Assembly (NCBI RefSeq): GCF_017833415.1
Contig: NZ_JAFICC010000008.1
Coordinates: 223,090-287,089 of the forward strand
Reading direction: 5' to 3'
Length of the DNA: 64,000 nucleotides
Source of the DNA: Flavobacterium sp. 1355
Lineage (GTDB): Bacteria > Bacteroidota > Bacteroidia > Flavobacteriales > Flavobacteriaceae
In this document: positions 27,820-35,998 of the stretch, piece after piece
How the letters are laid out: each line of letters opens with the position of its first letter
How positions within the stretch are numbered: the stretch's first letter is position 1
Program-made: the position numbers and the translations under genes
Notes under the pieces: generated by a model
Database searches by the model: none
Told to the model about the DNA's origin: nothing
What the model saw: only the letters and a program-made list of their open reading frames with translations

Positions 27820-28287
27820 TTACGCAATCCCTTTGGGAAAACGATCCAAAACGAGATTAAGCTGGATATGATGTTCTAAATAGGCTTTTGCTCCGGCTAA
27901 AACCAATGTAAAACCTTCTGTTGAATTTCTCACCTGATCTATAATTGTATCAGTATCGCCCTTAAAACCGGAATTGGTAATGCTTACAAAAGTTTCATTT
28001 TCATTTAGCGGGGTAAAAACCCATTCTACCAAAGTGATTTCATCGGAGTTTCCCCATTCAACAACAATTTTCTGATTTTCTTTTACCACTTTTGTAGTGA
28101 CCGTTAGCGAAAAGCCATACATTTCCCAGGTCCACTCTGTAGATTTGTCTTCTTCTAATTTTCCTGAACCTTTGGTAAACCAGAATTTACTTGTGATTTC
28201 GGGATCTATAAACGCCTGAAAAACTTTAGAAACCGGTTTTCTAATCAGCATTTCAGCTTTTGCGAATTTGTTGTTTTCTACTTTCAT
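27820..28287 (-). CDS. SRPBCC/AHSA1-domain protein
   Basis: This 155-residue protein has a START-like hydrophobic-cavity fold, close to the AHSA1 (activator of Hsp90 ATPase homolog 1-like) group. Segments AEMLIRKPVSKVFQAFIDPEITSKFWF at the N-terminus and the C-terminal helix (RNSTEGFTLVLAGAKAYLEH) are diagnostic. Bacterial members bind lipids or small molecules, and few have a known role. The Hsp90 activity of eukaryotic Aha1 should not be assumed. A second SRPBCC gene lies at 36999. Confidence 0.85.
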   Translation of the reverse strand: MKVENNKFAKAEMLIRKPVSKVFQAFIDPEITSKFWFTKGSGKLEEDKSTEWTWEMYGFSLTVTTKVVKENQKIVVEWGNSDEITLVEWVFTPLNENETFVSITNSGFKGDTDTIIDQVRNSTEGFTLVLAGAKAYLEHHIQLNLVLDRFPKGIA

Positions 28288-28388
28288 GCTTTTTATAGTT
28301 AAATGTCATTTATAAAAAATGAAACAGATTCATTGCTTAGTAAGATTGTGAAAGCTTTAAATGTTTTTAAGCCTCTAATTTAATGAAA

Positions 28389-28889
28389 TTATACCTTTAA
28401 AAAACAGCTAATAATTAAAACTATGAAGGAAACTACAGACGCAATTGTTCTGATAAGATGAAAATTATTCCATTTCGCTTCAAATTTGCTGCGTAAAAAA
28501 ACGGCATCTTCCGATGTAATATTAGACAAATCTGCTTTGTCAAGCATTTCGTTGAGAGGGATGTTTCCTAATATTGTCAGAAGAAAAACACCTGTAAAAT
28601 AAATTATACCAGCACATATTATCAGTCGGAAAACCACAGAATTTGATTGGTTAAAATAGGCCGATATGCCAGCAAATAACAAAGGACCAATAAAAATTAA
28701 GTAAAAAAACGGATTTAGGATACTACGGTTCATATTCTGAAAAGCTTTTAGGTAGCCCATATCGTCAAGTCTGCCAATTCCAGGAACTACAGCATTGCTC
28801 CAGGTGAAAAAAACACCGGCTAAAAGCCCTGTAAATAATGTAGCTAAGAGTAGTGTAATTGTTTTTGTATCTATAATAAAAGTGTCCAT
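28389..28889 (-). CDS. DUF1772 (anthrone-oxygenase-like) membrane protein
   Basis: This is a small membrane protein (166 residues) with four hydrophobic segments (about 9-31, 55-74, 84-107 and 145-164). The region LLAGVFFTWSNAVVPGIGRLDD followed by AFQNMNRSILNPFF is typical of DUF1772. Relatives in fungi and actinomycetes include anthrone oxygenase, but most bacterial members have no known function. The predicted location is the inner membrane. It stands between the SRPBCC and LOG genes with modest spacing on both sides. Confidence 0.82.
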   Translation of the reverse strand: MDTFIIDTKTITLLLATLFTGLLAGVFFTWSNAVVPGIGRLDDMGYLKAFQNMNRSILNPFFYLIFIGPLLFAGISAYFNQSNSVVFRLIICAGIIYFTGVFLLTILGNIPLNEMLDKADLSNITSEDAVFLRSKFEAKWNNFHLIRTIASVVSFIVLIISCFLKV

Positions 28890-28979
28890 AATTTAATTGT
28901 TTAAGTATCAGATAAAATTAGAGATATTTATTAGCAGAGATTTGTTTGAAAAGCAATGTTATTTGTCTGAAAAGAATTT

Positions 28980-29561
28980 TTACACTTCCTTCTTATCAAT
29001 CCATTTTCCAACAGTTGGAGCAACATAGTTTTTCATTTTATCTAATAAATCGTCGATGTTATCACTAACCAGAAGCATTTTCTGATTTACATTTTTCAGG
29101 AAACCTTTTTCAACCATCGTATTCGTTAATTCTACTAGTGAATCATAAAAACCATCGATGTTTAAAATAGCAATTGGCTTTTTATGCAAACCCAATTGCG
29201 CCCAGGTTACCATTTCAAAAAGTTCTTCGAGTGTTCCAAAACCACCCGGAAGTGCAATCACGCCATCGCATAAATCATTCATTTTGGTTTTTCTCTCGTG
29301 CATGCTTTCTACCAGGATCAGTTCGGTCAGGCCTAAATGTGCGATTTCTTTAGAACGCAGAAAATCGGGCAAAACCCCAATTACTTTTCCTCCTTCATTT
29401 AAGACTCCATCTGCTACAGCGCCCATCAAACCTACATTTGCCCCGCCATACACCAATTCTATATTATGTTTTGCCAAAGTTTGCCCCAACAACGTTGCCT
29501 GCTCTTTATAAATAGCTTCATTTCCAAAACTGGAACCGCAAAAAACTGTAATTCTTTTCAT
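28980..29561 (-). CDS. LOG-family nucleotide phosphoribohydrolase
   Basis: This cytosolic Rossmann-fold protein of the LOG/TIGR00730 family hydrolyses N6-substituted or plain nucleoside 5'-monophosphates to base and ribose phosphate. Characteristic motifs are VFCGSSFG, YGGANVGLMGAVADG, SMHERKT and the signature LPGGFGTLEELFEMVTWAQ. At 193 residues it is full length. In bacteria it is not tied to cytokinin signalling and may serve purine metabolism. It starts 3 bases after the GNAT gene, so both are almost certainly on one transcript. Confidence 0.93.
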   Translation of the reverse strand: MKRITVFCGSSFGNEAIYKEQATLLGQTLAKHNIELVYGGANVGLMGAVADGVLNEGGKVIGVLPDFLRSKEIAHLGLTELILVESMHERKTKMNDLCDGVIALPGGFGTLEELFEMVTWAQLGLHKKPIAILNIDGFYDSLVELTNTMVEKGFLKNVNQKMLLVSDNIDDLLDKMKNYVAPTVGKWIDKKEV

Positions 29562-29564
29562 TTT

Positions 29565-30092
29565 TTATTTTTCTATTTCGTAAACAAAATTATAACGTGA
29601 AGGCTCATTGTAATAAGCTACTTCTTGTTCGTCTATTTTCTTTGCACCTAATTTTTCTATGGCTTTTTGCGAACGATAATTTTCTGCTCCGATATGAAAC
29701 TTAATTTTGTCAACCGCTTTAAAAGAATAATCGAACATCATTTTTTTTACCTGAGGATTAAATCCGGTGCCCCAGTATTTTCTTCCATAAAAAGTATAGC
29801 CAATAAAAACACTTTTGTTTTCCGGCTCATATTCATAAAAACGTGTGCTTCCTGCAATTTCATTTGTTTTTTTATCAATAATCAGAAACGCACCTTTACT
29901 TTCAATGGCGCCTTCAAAAAAGTTTAAGAAAACGTCTCTTTCGTAACGATTTTTATTTGGATGCTGTTCCCAGATTAAGGGATCAGAAGCCACTTCATAA
30001 AGAGCTTCAAAATCAGTTTCTTTTAAAGGAACTAATTTTACAGACTCATTTTCCAGTATTTCCGGCTGTAAGTTTAAAAGTGGTGTACTCAT
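29565..30092 (-). CDS. GNAT-family N-acetyltransferase (RimJ/RimL-like)
   Basis: This is a 175-residue acetyl-CoA-dependent transferase. The pattern LVPLKETDFEALYEVASDPLIWEQHP at the start, IGYTFYGRKYWGTGFNPQVKK near the middle and NYRSQKAIEKLGAKK near the end fits the RimJ/RimL branch, acting on small molecules or protein N-termini. The cofactor loop is changed from the usual Q/RxxGxG/A (RKYWGTGFN), which is common in this branch. It lies between the lactonase (16-base gap) and LOG (3-base gap) genes, consistent with one operon. Confidence 0.88.
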   Translation of the reverse strand: MSTPLLNLQPEILENESVKLVPLKETDFEALYEVASDPLIWEQHPNKNRYERDVFLNFFEGAIESKGAFLIIDKKTNEIAGSTRFYEYEPENKSVFIGYTFYGRKYWGTGFNPQVKKMMFDYSFKAVDKIKFHIGAENYRSQKAIEKLGAKKIDEQEVAYYNEPSRYNFVYEIEK

Positions 30093-30108
30093 TTTTTATA
30101 TTTTAAAA

Positions 30109-31227
30109 TTAGATTTTTCTGATTTGAACACAGGACACATTTTCCATTTTGATTTGTTTTCCTGTTTTTTTAAGTAATCCCGTTTTTGTATTTCGTCTAA
30201 AAACGACAATATTTCCTGTAGTTACATTTGTTGCGATTAAAAAATTTCCGCTTTCATCGATTGCAAAAATTCTCGGGTGTTTGCCAAAAGTCGATTGATA
30301 GCCAATGTTTGTCAAAAGCCCGTTTTCATCAATAGAAAAAATGGCAATATTGTTTTCTTTTCCCCTGTTGGTAGCGTACAAAAATTTTCCGTCTGGTGAA
30401 ATATGAATGTCAGAACTCTCAAAACCGGTTGTTATTTTATCAGGATGTGTATTGATTCTCTGAATTTTTTTCAATGTTCCGTTTTCATATTGATAAACAC
30501 TTATTGTTCCCGACATTTCTTCTATACAATAGCCAAATTTTTGATTTGGGTGAAAAGTAAAATGCCTCGGCCCGGCTTCTGGATCTGTTTTTATAAATGG
30601 AATTTTTGCTTCTGTCAAAGGCTGTTTTTGCGTTTCATCAAATTGATAACAACGTATTTTATCGGCTCCTAAATCGGGCAAAAATAAATAATCAAATTGA
30701 GGTGAAAAGACTGCGGAATGCACATGGGAGCGGCTTTGTCTTTCCTTATGAACACTTCCGTCCATATATTGAAAGTTCTGTGCAACTGAATCAATTAGTC
30801 CGTTTTCTAAAATTGGATGAACTGAGACACTTCCTTCTGTATAATTTCCGTTTACAAGCCATTTGCCATTTTTATGTACTGAAACATACACCGGATTTTC
30901 TCCACCGCTCGATTGCTTATTTATAAAAGTTAAGCTTTTTTGCTGAGAATTAAATTCAAAACTACTAACGCTTCCCCCATTTGGCGTTTTGGTGTCGGTA
31001 CAGGCATACACATATTTTCCGTTTGGAGAAACTGTTAAATAAGAAGGGTTAATAATATTTTTTGCACTAGTTATTTTGGTCAATTCTCCCTTTAAAGTAT
31101 CCAATTGATAAACCTGAATAGCTTCGGCAGCTGCATCACGATTGTAAGACCCAAGAAAGACATACGTATTCTGAGCACTCAAATGAATGCTTAAAAGAAA
31201 AGTAAGTAAGAATATTGTTTGTTTCAA
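30109..31227 (-). CDS. Exported lactonase-family beta-propeller protein
   Basis: This is a seven-bladed propeller related to 6-phosphogluconolactonase (YbhE) and carboxy-cis,cis-muconate cyclase. A signal peptide covers residues 1-18 (IFLLTFLLSIHLSA), so it acts outside the cytoplasm. This argues against a pentose-phosphate role and for hydrolysis of an extracellular lactone, as in many Bacteroidota. Typical blades are YLTVSPNGKYVYACT, HSAVFSPQFDYLFLPDLG, PRHFTFHPNQKFGYCIEE and DIHISPDGKFLYATNRG. At 372 residues it is full length. The substrate is unknown. Confidence 0.88.
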   Translation of the reverse strand: MKQTIFLLTFLLSIHLSAQNTYVFLGSYNRDAAAEAIQVYQLDTLKGELTKITSAKNIINPSYLTVSPNGKYVYACTDTKTPNGGSVSSFEFNSQQKSLTFINKQSSGGENPVYVSVHKNGKWLVNGNYTEGSVSVHPILENGLIDSVAQNFQYMDGSVHKERQSRSHVHSAVFSPQFDYLFLPDLGADKIRCYQFDETQKQPLTEAKIPFIKTDPEAGPRHFTFHPNQKFGYCIEEMSGTISVYQYENGTLKKIQRINTHPDKITTGFESSDIHISPDGKFLYATNRGKENNIAIFSIDENGLLTNIGYQSTFGKHPRIFAIDESGNFLIATNVTTGNIVVFRRNTKTGLLKKTGKQIKMENVSCVQIRKI

Positions 31228-31305
31228 AATTTTAATATGTTTGAAGTTTCAGGCTTCAGTAAAAAACCTCTGTAGCTTTGCACCTCTGCATCTCTGCACC
31301 TTAAA
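31228..31305. repeat. Low-complexity word repeats upstream of the lactonase gene
   Basis: A GTTTGAAGTTTCAGGCTTCAG piece is followed by CACCTCTGCATCTCTGCACCTT, where CTCTGCA words repeat. It lies between the MBL-hydrolase stop and the lactonase start. It belongs to the same style of word repeats as at 10286 and 63800. Confidence 0.5.
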
Positions 31306-31312
31306 AAAAAAG

Positions 31313-32410
31313 CTACTTTACTTCCTCCCACCATTGTTTAAATTGCTGATTTTCATTTCTTAGCTCGACCAATTCGCCAATCATGGGTGTAATGAGCGGA
31401 ATAGGATTTGCTTCATTTTCATTCAATTTTGTAATTCTTTTCAAAGGTTCATCCCAGGCATGGTTAGCCAGTGGAAATTTAGAAGAATGAACAGGAAATA
31501 ATCTTTTTGTTTTTACATCTTTAGCAGCCTGAATTACATCTTCCGGCAAATTGTGAATGTATTTCCATTTAATATCATATTGCCCGTTATCGATTAAGGC
31601 AAGATCAAAAGGGCCATATTTTGCACCTACTTCAGCAAAATGGGTATCATAACCGGTGTCTCCTCCCAGATACATTTTAAAATCTTTGGTTTCTAAAATA
31701 TACGAAAGCCAAAGTGTATTGTTGCGGACAAGGCCACGACCAGAAAAATGTCTTGTTGGTGCCGTATAAAGTGTAATATTCTGATCGAGTTCTATTTTTT
31801 CATGCCAGTCTTTTTCAATAATATTCTGAACCGGAAAGCCCCAGGATTCAAAATGTGAACCCACGCCAAGACCGCAGACAATTTGTTTTGTTTTTGGTTT
31901 TAACTTCAAAATGGTTTTATAGTCCAGATGATCATAATGATCGTGTGTGATCAATAAATAATCAATTTCTGGAAGATCTTCAACAGTATAGATATCAGAA
32001 CCTTTAAAAGATTTTGTAGTTCCTGCAATAGGCGAGGCATTACCGCTAAAAACCGGATCGACAAGAAAACGTTTCCCTTCGATCTGGAAATAATAAGACG
32101 AATGCCCAAACCAGACCAAAATATCCTTATTGACATCTAGCTGCAGTAGATTTGTTTTTATGGATGGAATTATAGTAACGGGAACTCTGCGCGCTGTTTT
32201 TTTAAACAGAAATTCATATAAAACTCCCGGCATTGTATATCCTTCAGTAAGCTGTGGCGTAAAATGTACGTTTTCAAATTTTCCGTTTTTGTAATTTGGC
32301 GATTTTTGAATTTTGATTAATCTTTCTCCGGCGGGTGCTTTTCCGAATCTTGGATCCTGAAGAAAAATATAAAAGGCTAAAATGATAAGTATTATAAAAG
32401 TTATAGTCAT
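31313..32410 (-). CDS. Membrane-anchored MBL-fold metallohydrolase (UlaG/NAPE-PLD-like)
   Basis: This protein carries an N-terminal hydrophobic anchor (residues 3-18) and a metallo-beta-lactamase fold. The metal motif is seen in LLITHDHYDHLDY (HxHxDH). Further metal-site residues are expected in APTRHFSGRG, YLGGDTGYD and LFPVHSSKF. The order of motifs resembles UlaG or N-acyl-phosphatidylethanolamine phospholipase D. At 365 residues it fits the latter group. The substrate is not known; a phosphodiester or lactone is likely. It begins 5 bases after the upstream DUF1801 gene and so shares its transcript. Confidence 0.88.
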   Translation of the reverse strand: MTITFIILIILAFYIFLQDPRFGKAPAGERLIKIQKSPNYKNGKFENVHFTPQLTEGYTMPGVLYEFLFKKTARRVPVTIIPSIKTNLLQLDVNKDILVWFGHSSYYFQIEGKRFLVDPVFSGNASPIAGTTKSFKGSDIYTVEDLPEIDYLLITHDHYDHLDYKTILKLKPKTKQIVCGLGVGSHFESWGFPVQNIIEKDWHEKIELDQNITLYTAPTRHFSGRGLVRNNTLWLSYILETKDFKMYLGGDTGYDTHFAEVGAKYGPFDLALIDNGQYDIKWKYIHNLPEDVIQAAKDVKTKRLFPVHSSKFPLANHAWDEPLKRITKLNENEANPIPLITPMIGELVELRNENQQFKQWWEEVK

Positions 32411-32415
32411 GGTAT

Positions 32416-32838
32416 TTATTGGGGTGGATATAATTTAATTAAGTTTTCAATCGAAAATAAGATTATTTTTCTGAGGATTTCAGTATCGATATCCGTTAGT
32501 TTTTTAATATAAATGCAGCCTTTAGAAGCTTTGTGTTTGCCTAATTTTGATAGTAATTCTTCTTTGTTTTCTGTGGTAGCGTAGCAATAAAGCGAGATAG
32601 CGGCTTTTCTTGGCGAAAATGCCACAAGCGGTGCATCGCCTTCATGACCGCTGTCATATTTATAATGATAACTCCCGAAACCAATAATGCCGGGTCCCCA
32701 CATTCTGGGTTCAAAACCAGATTCTTTCTGCATGATTTTCACCAGTTCAAATGAGTCGTTTCTTTTCGTAACATCCTCGACAGCATTAATAAAATCAGTA
32801 ACGCTGCTTTCGGTTTCTGTGGTTTTATTTTTTGCCAT
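32416..32838 (-). CDS. DUF1801-domain protein
   Basis: This is a 140-residue DUF1801 protein with no known function. Its diagnostic segments are VTDFINAVEDVTKRNDSFELVKIMQKESGFEPRMWGPGIIGFGSYHYKY and KGCIYIKKLTDIDTEILRKII. It belongs to the same broad family as the proteins at 27367 and 41013, but the sequences are clearly different branches. Its start overlaps the last 14 bases of the serine hydrolase gene, implying translational coupling. Confidence 0.85.
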   Translation of the reverse strand: MAKNKTTETESSVTDFINAVEDVTKRNDSFELVKIMQKESGFEPRMWGPGIIGFGSYHYKYDSGHEGDAPLVAFSPRKAAISLYCYATTENKEELLSKLGKHKASKGCIYIKKLTDIDTEILRKIILFSIENLIKLYPPQ

Positions 32839-33892
32839 TTGTTTTATTTGGATTAACTATATCACTTTTCAAAAGCAGGTTTTTGATTTTAATTCCCATA
32901 CTATAAAACAAATCAGGATTTGCATATGTCTGATTTTCTAACACAATCAAACTCACATCGCTATCAGGAAAATACAAATTTAAAGAAGAAAATCCATCGC
33001 CAATACCAGTGTGGCCAATATATTTTGGTGTTTGATTATCTACAATCCGAATTCCGTAACCGTAACCGGTTTTTTCTTTTCCGAACACGTTATGCTGCGT
33101 TTTTATATTGTAATCAATCATGAGTTGATAGGTTTTGGGTTTCAGGGTTTTTCCTTTATGAAGATTTTCATTCCAGATGGCGAGATCATTTACGGTCGAA
33201 ACAATTCCGTCAGCACCATAACTATCCTGATTTATCTGAGACTGTTCAATTTTCTTAGGGACTTCTTTATCAATATAATATCCCGAAGCCAGATTTTTTG
33301 TTTTCTCTTTAGAATAGCAAAATGTATTTTTCATTTTTAATTCCTTAAACAAGGCGTCTGCCATCTCCTGATAGCTTTTTTTAGAAGTATATTCCACAAT
33401 TTTGCCTAACAGGTTAAAGCTCAGATTACCGTATTTAAAATCACTGCCAGGCTTAAAAAGGAGTGGTTTTTGCAAATCAGTAATTCCGTGTGTATGATTT
33501 AATAACTGATGAACCGTTACAGAATCTGCCCAGGTTTGTGTTAAGTACGGAAGATATTTTTTGATAGGCGCCTGCAGATCAATTTTTCCTTTTTCATATT
33601 CCCTTAAAATCAGAACTGCGGCAATTTGTTTGCTGTTTGACATGATTTCAAATTCACTATCGATTTTTAAAGGCGTTTTTTTCTCAAAATCAGCAAAGCC
33701 CAAAGCTTTACTGTATATTGTTTTTCCCTTTTGAGAAATCAAAATTGCGCCATTAAATTTGGGAGAAGCGGCAGCCAATGTGCTGTCTGCCTGAGCCGAA
33801 ATATTGGCTGCTTTTTTTTGCGCAAACGAATTGCAATTGGAAAATAAAAAAAGAACGGTCACCAAAGCTGAGAGCCTGAAAATTGAATTCAT
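32825..33892 (-). CDS. Serine hydrolase, beta-lactamase class C/PBP-like family
   Basis: This is an exported penicillin-binding-protein-type serine hydrolase. I start it at 33892, where MNSIFRLSALVTVLFLFSNCNSFA gives a signal peptide, possibly with a lipobox (FSNC). The open frame upstream has no such features. The active-site SxxK is SNSK in EIMSNSKQIAAVLI, YGN in FKYGNLSFNLLG is the YxN motif, and a HTGIGDGFSS segment stands for the third box (HxG). These fit esterase, D-aminopeptidase or carboxypeptidase relatives rather than a true resistance beta-lactamase. It follows the SnoaL-like gene by 26 bases. Confidence 0.88.
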   Translation of the reverse strand: MNSIFRLSALVTVLFLFSNCNSFAQKKAANISAQADSTLAAASPKFNGAILISQKGKTIYSKALGFADFEKKTPLKIDSEFEIMSNSKQIAAVLILREYEKGKIDLQAPIKKYLPYLTQTWADSVTVHQLLNHTHGITDLQKPLLFKPGSDFKYGNLSFNLLGKIVEYTSKKSYQEMADALFKELKMKNTFCYSKEKTKNLASGYYIDKEVPKKIEQSQINQDSYGADGIVSTVNDLAIWNENLHKGKTLKPKTYQLMIDYNIKTQHNVFGKEKTGYGYGIRIVDNQTPKYIGHTGIGDGFSSLNLYFPDSDVSLIVLENQTYANPDLFYSMGIKIKNLLLKSDIVNPNKTNGKK

Positions 33893-33918
33893 TGTGAAAT
33901 TTATATTTTTTAGTTTAT

Positions 33919-34287
33919 TTAAAACATTCCATTTTCGTTGATTATTTTGGCCGGAACCGCTTGTCCTAAATCCCAAAGCTCAACTATTTTACTCTCTTCA
34001 AATCTAAAAATGTGGACAACTGCTACTCCCAAATCATTTTTGTTTTGCTTAACATGTGAGTGTATGGCAACAAAATCTTTGTCTCCAATGGCATGATGTA
34101 TTTCGATAACTTTGTTGGGATTTAATCTGAATGCTTCTTCCATTGCTAACATCAGTGTATTGGCATCTCCCTTAAAGTAAACATTATGATGCTTAAAATT
34201 TTTGCCGACATACAGACGAAATGCCTCGTGTGAATGGCCTTGGGCGGCAAGCTTTAAAAAGTCTTTGGCGATATATTTCCTAGTCAT
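33919..34287 (-). CDS. SnoaL-like (NTF2-fold) protein
   Basis: This 122-residue protein has the NTF2-like cone fold of the SnoaL/COG4922 group. HEAFRLYVGKNFKHHNVYFKGD, VIEIHHAIGDKDFVAIHSHVKQN and VVHIFRFEESKIVELWDLGQ are typical. Such proteins act as isomerases or aldol cyclases, or simply bind small molecules; no specific role can be given. It is the first gene of the likely operon 34287-31313 (SnoaL-like, serine hydrolase, DUF1801, MBL hydrolase). Confidence 0.85.
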   Translation of the reverse strand: MTRKYIAKDFLKLAAQGHSHEAFRLYVGKNFKHHNVYFKGDANTLMLAMEEAFRLNPNKVIEIHHAIGDKDFVAIHSHVKQNKNDLGVAVVHIFRFEESKIVELWDLGQAVPAKIINENGMF

Positions 34288-34367
34288 GATTTTAAATTTT
34301 AAAAACTAACTAAGGTAAGAAATTTACCAGTATCTTTTTTGGTAAAAAAATCCCAAAAGCGACAGAA

Positions 34368-34589
34368 TTATAAATCTTCTGACTTTATTTGGCTGATATC
34401 AATGCCTAGTTTTATAAACTCTTTTTCTCCCAATTCTGTAATATAAAAATGCTTATCTGTTGGAGTTTTTTTGGTAATCCATGCCTTGTCTGCAAAATTT
34501 TCCAGAAGAAGCTGACCCAGTTTTCCGCCAATATGTTCATAGCACAATTTTGCAGGTTTTGTATTTGTTGATTTCGGATTCATCCTCAA
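34368..34589 (-). CDS. Small protein resembling only the C-terminal part of ArsR-type regulators
   Basis: This 73-residue product contains AKLCYEHIGGKLGQLLLENFADKAWI followed by a short beta hairpin (FYITELGEKEFIKLGI). It matches the C-terminal region seen in one group of ArsR-family regulators (the CYDHLAGxLG segment), but the DNA-binding winged helix expected in front of it is absent. No frameshifted N-terminal part is visible upstream, where a membrane-protein gene ends 4 bases before its start. It is either a stand-alone ligand-sensing or dimer domain, or a remnant. The function is unknown. Confidence 0.65.
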   Translation of the reverse strand: MRMNPKSTNTKPAKLCYEHIGGKLGQLLLENFADKAWITKKTPTDKHFYITELGEKEFIKLGIDISQIKSEDL

Positions 34590-34593
34590 AAGA

Positions 34594-35016
34594 TTAAATT
34601 TTTTGCGCTTTTTTACGAAATAGCTTTACTGCCAGATAACTCATTGGAATATAAGCAAACGTAAGGTCTAAGATCGTATACCATACAGGGGAAGGAAGAA
34701 TAGTAACCATGATAATGCCGGCTAATAAAAAGAACGCACCAACGATAAAAGCTAGTTTTGTCTTGTTGCTAAACGCAATTTTTATTGTAGCTGCCGAACC
34801 CGCAAAAGTGCCGAGCGCATGGGCTAAAAAAGGAAAAATGAAGTTTTTTGGTTCAAAAAAAGGCATGGCGGCAACCAGCCCTTCCCGTGTTGAAACATCT
34901 GCGCCATTTGGTGCGGGAATTATGGAGCCGCTTATTAAAATAAGGATATTATTAACAACACCTCCAATAAAAAGGCCGGCAATAACGGCAAGGATATTTC
35001 TTAAAATGGGATTCAT
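34594..35016 (-). CDS. Four-helix membrane protein of unknown function
   Basis: This 140-residue protein has four hydrophobic segments (about 7-32, 57-75, 85-108 and 110-130). A Gly/Ala-rich AHALGTFAGSAATIKIAF stretch lies in the second. No catalytic motif is seen. It is probably in the inner membrane. Its stop is 4 bases from the start of the ArsR-tail-like gene, so the two are probably translated together. It lies 56 bases past the AraC gene. Confidence 0.72.
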   Translation of the reverse strand: MNPILRNILAVIAGLFIGGVVNNILILISGSIIPAPNGADVSTREGLVAAMPFFEPKNFIFPFLAHALGTFAGSAATIKIAFSNKTKLAFIVGAFFLLAGIIMVTILPSPVWYTILDLTFAYIPMSYLAVKLFRKKAQKI

Positions 35017-35072
35017 AATTTTTCGTTTTACTGAAACGAATTTATGAAATTATTGTACATGAAAATATTTCT

Positions 35073-35993
35073 TTAATTAAAAGATTGTCTGAATTCTAAG
35101 GGCGAAATACTGGTTTTTGTTTTGAATAATTTACTAAAAGACTGATGATGCTCAAAGCCCAGCTCAAAAGCGATTTCACTGATGGACAAATTGGTTGTGG
35201 AGAGTTTTTCTTTTGCTTTTTCAATCAGTTTATTGTGTATATGCTGCTGGGTACTCTGTCCCGTAAGTGATTTGAGTAATCCAGTTAAATAATTTGGAGA
35301 AAGATTTAAAGTTTTGGCAATGTATAAGACGGTTGGTAAACCTTTTTTTGCTAAAGAATCACTGCTGAAATAATCTTCCAGCAGTTTTTCTAAGCGTGAT
35401 AAAATTTCGTGGCTGCTAATTTTTCGTGTTATAAACTGTCGGTTATAAAAACGTTCAGAGTAGGTTAGTAGCAGTTCTATTTGGGCAATTATAACATCCT
35501 GACTGAATTTGTCAATATTAGACTGATATTCCTTCTGAATATTTGTTATGATATCAATAATCATTTTTTCTTCCTTATCAGAAAGATGTAATGCTTCATG
35601 AACCGAGTATCCAAAATATTCATATTGTTTTATTTTCTGCGCCAGAGGAGTATTCCACAAAAAATCAGGATGAATCAATAATGACCAGCCTGTGTGCTGT
35701 AATTCGGCATTTCCTTCAATAGAAAAAACCTGCCCGGGCGAAATAAACAATAAGACGCCTTCCTTAAAATCATACTCCTGCTGGCCGTATCGCATTTTGG
35801 CATTTGCATTTCTCTTGAGCGCAATTGAATAAAAATCGAGAATGAGGCTTTGTGGCTCATTCTCGTTTAAGTATTTGATGTCCTTAAAATTATAAACACT
35901 TACAAGCGGATGTTCGGGTTTTGGTAAGTCCCGAAACTCGTGAATTGGCTGATACTTTTTATTCGGTGCGGCTGAGAATTTGACATAGCACAA
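35073..35993 (-). CDS. AraC-family transcriptional regulator
   Basis: This 306-residue regulator has an N-terminal cupin-like ligand domain (about 20-180; KRNANAKMRYGQQEYDFKEGVLLFISPGQVF) and a C-terminal AraC/XylS DNA-binding domain with two helix-turn-helix units. The second unit is clear in STTNLSISEIAFELGFEHHQSFSKLFKTKTSISPLEFR. The effector is unknown. It starts 5 bases after the NmrA-like gene, so both share a transcript. It may control that gene and the palindrome upstream of it, which is an inference from position. Confidence 0.92.
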   Translation of the reverse strand: MCYVKFSAAPNKKYQPIHEFRDLPKPEHPLVSVYNFKDIKYLNENEPQSLILDFYSIALKRNANAKMRYGQQEYDFKEGVLLFISPGQVFSIEGNAELQHTGWSLLIHPDFLWNTPLAQKIKQYEYFGYSVHEALHLSDKEEKMIIDIITNIQKEYQSNIDKFSQDVIIAQIELLLTYSERFYNRQFITRKISSHEILSRLEKLLEDYFSSDSLAKKGLPTVLYIAKTLNLSPNYLTGLLKSLTGQSTQQHIHNKLIEKAKEKLSTTNLSISEIAFELGFEHHQSFSKLFKTKTSISPLEFRQSFN

Positions 35994-35998
35994 GATAC

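Noticed and set aside
32825..33892. Antibiotic-resistance beta-lactamase
   Set aside because: The SxxK/YxN layout is shared by many esterases and peptidases; class C resistance enzymes have closer motifs (KTG) that are not seen here.
33893..33976. Longer serine hydrolase start overlapping the SnoaL-like gene
   Set aside because: The extra 28 codons overlap the previous gene's 3' end and precede a clear signal peptide that should be N-terminal.
33919..34287. Prophage or mobile island in the accessory region 26-44 kb
   Set aside because: No integrase, phage structural gene, transposase or attachment repeat was seen. Gene density and strand bias look chromosomal.
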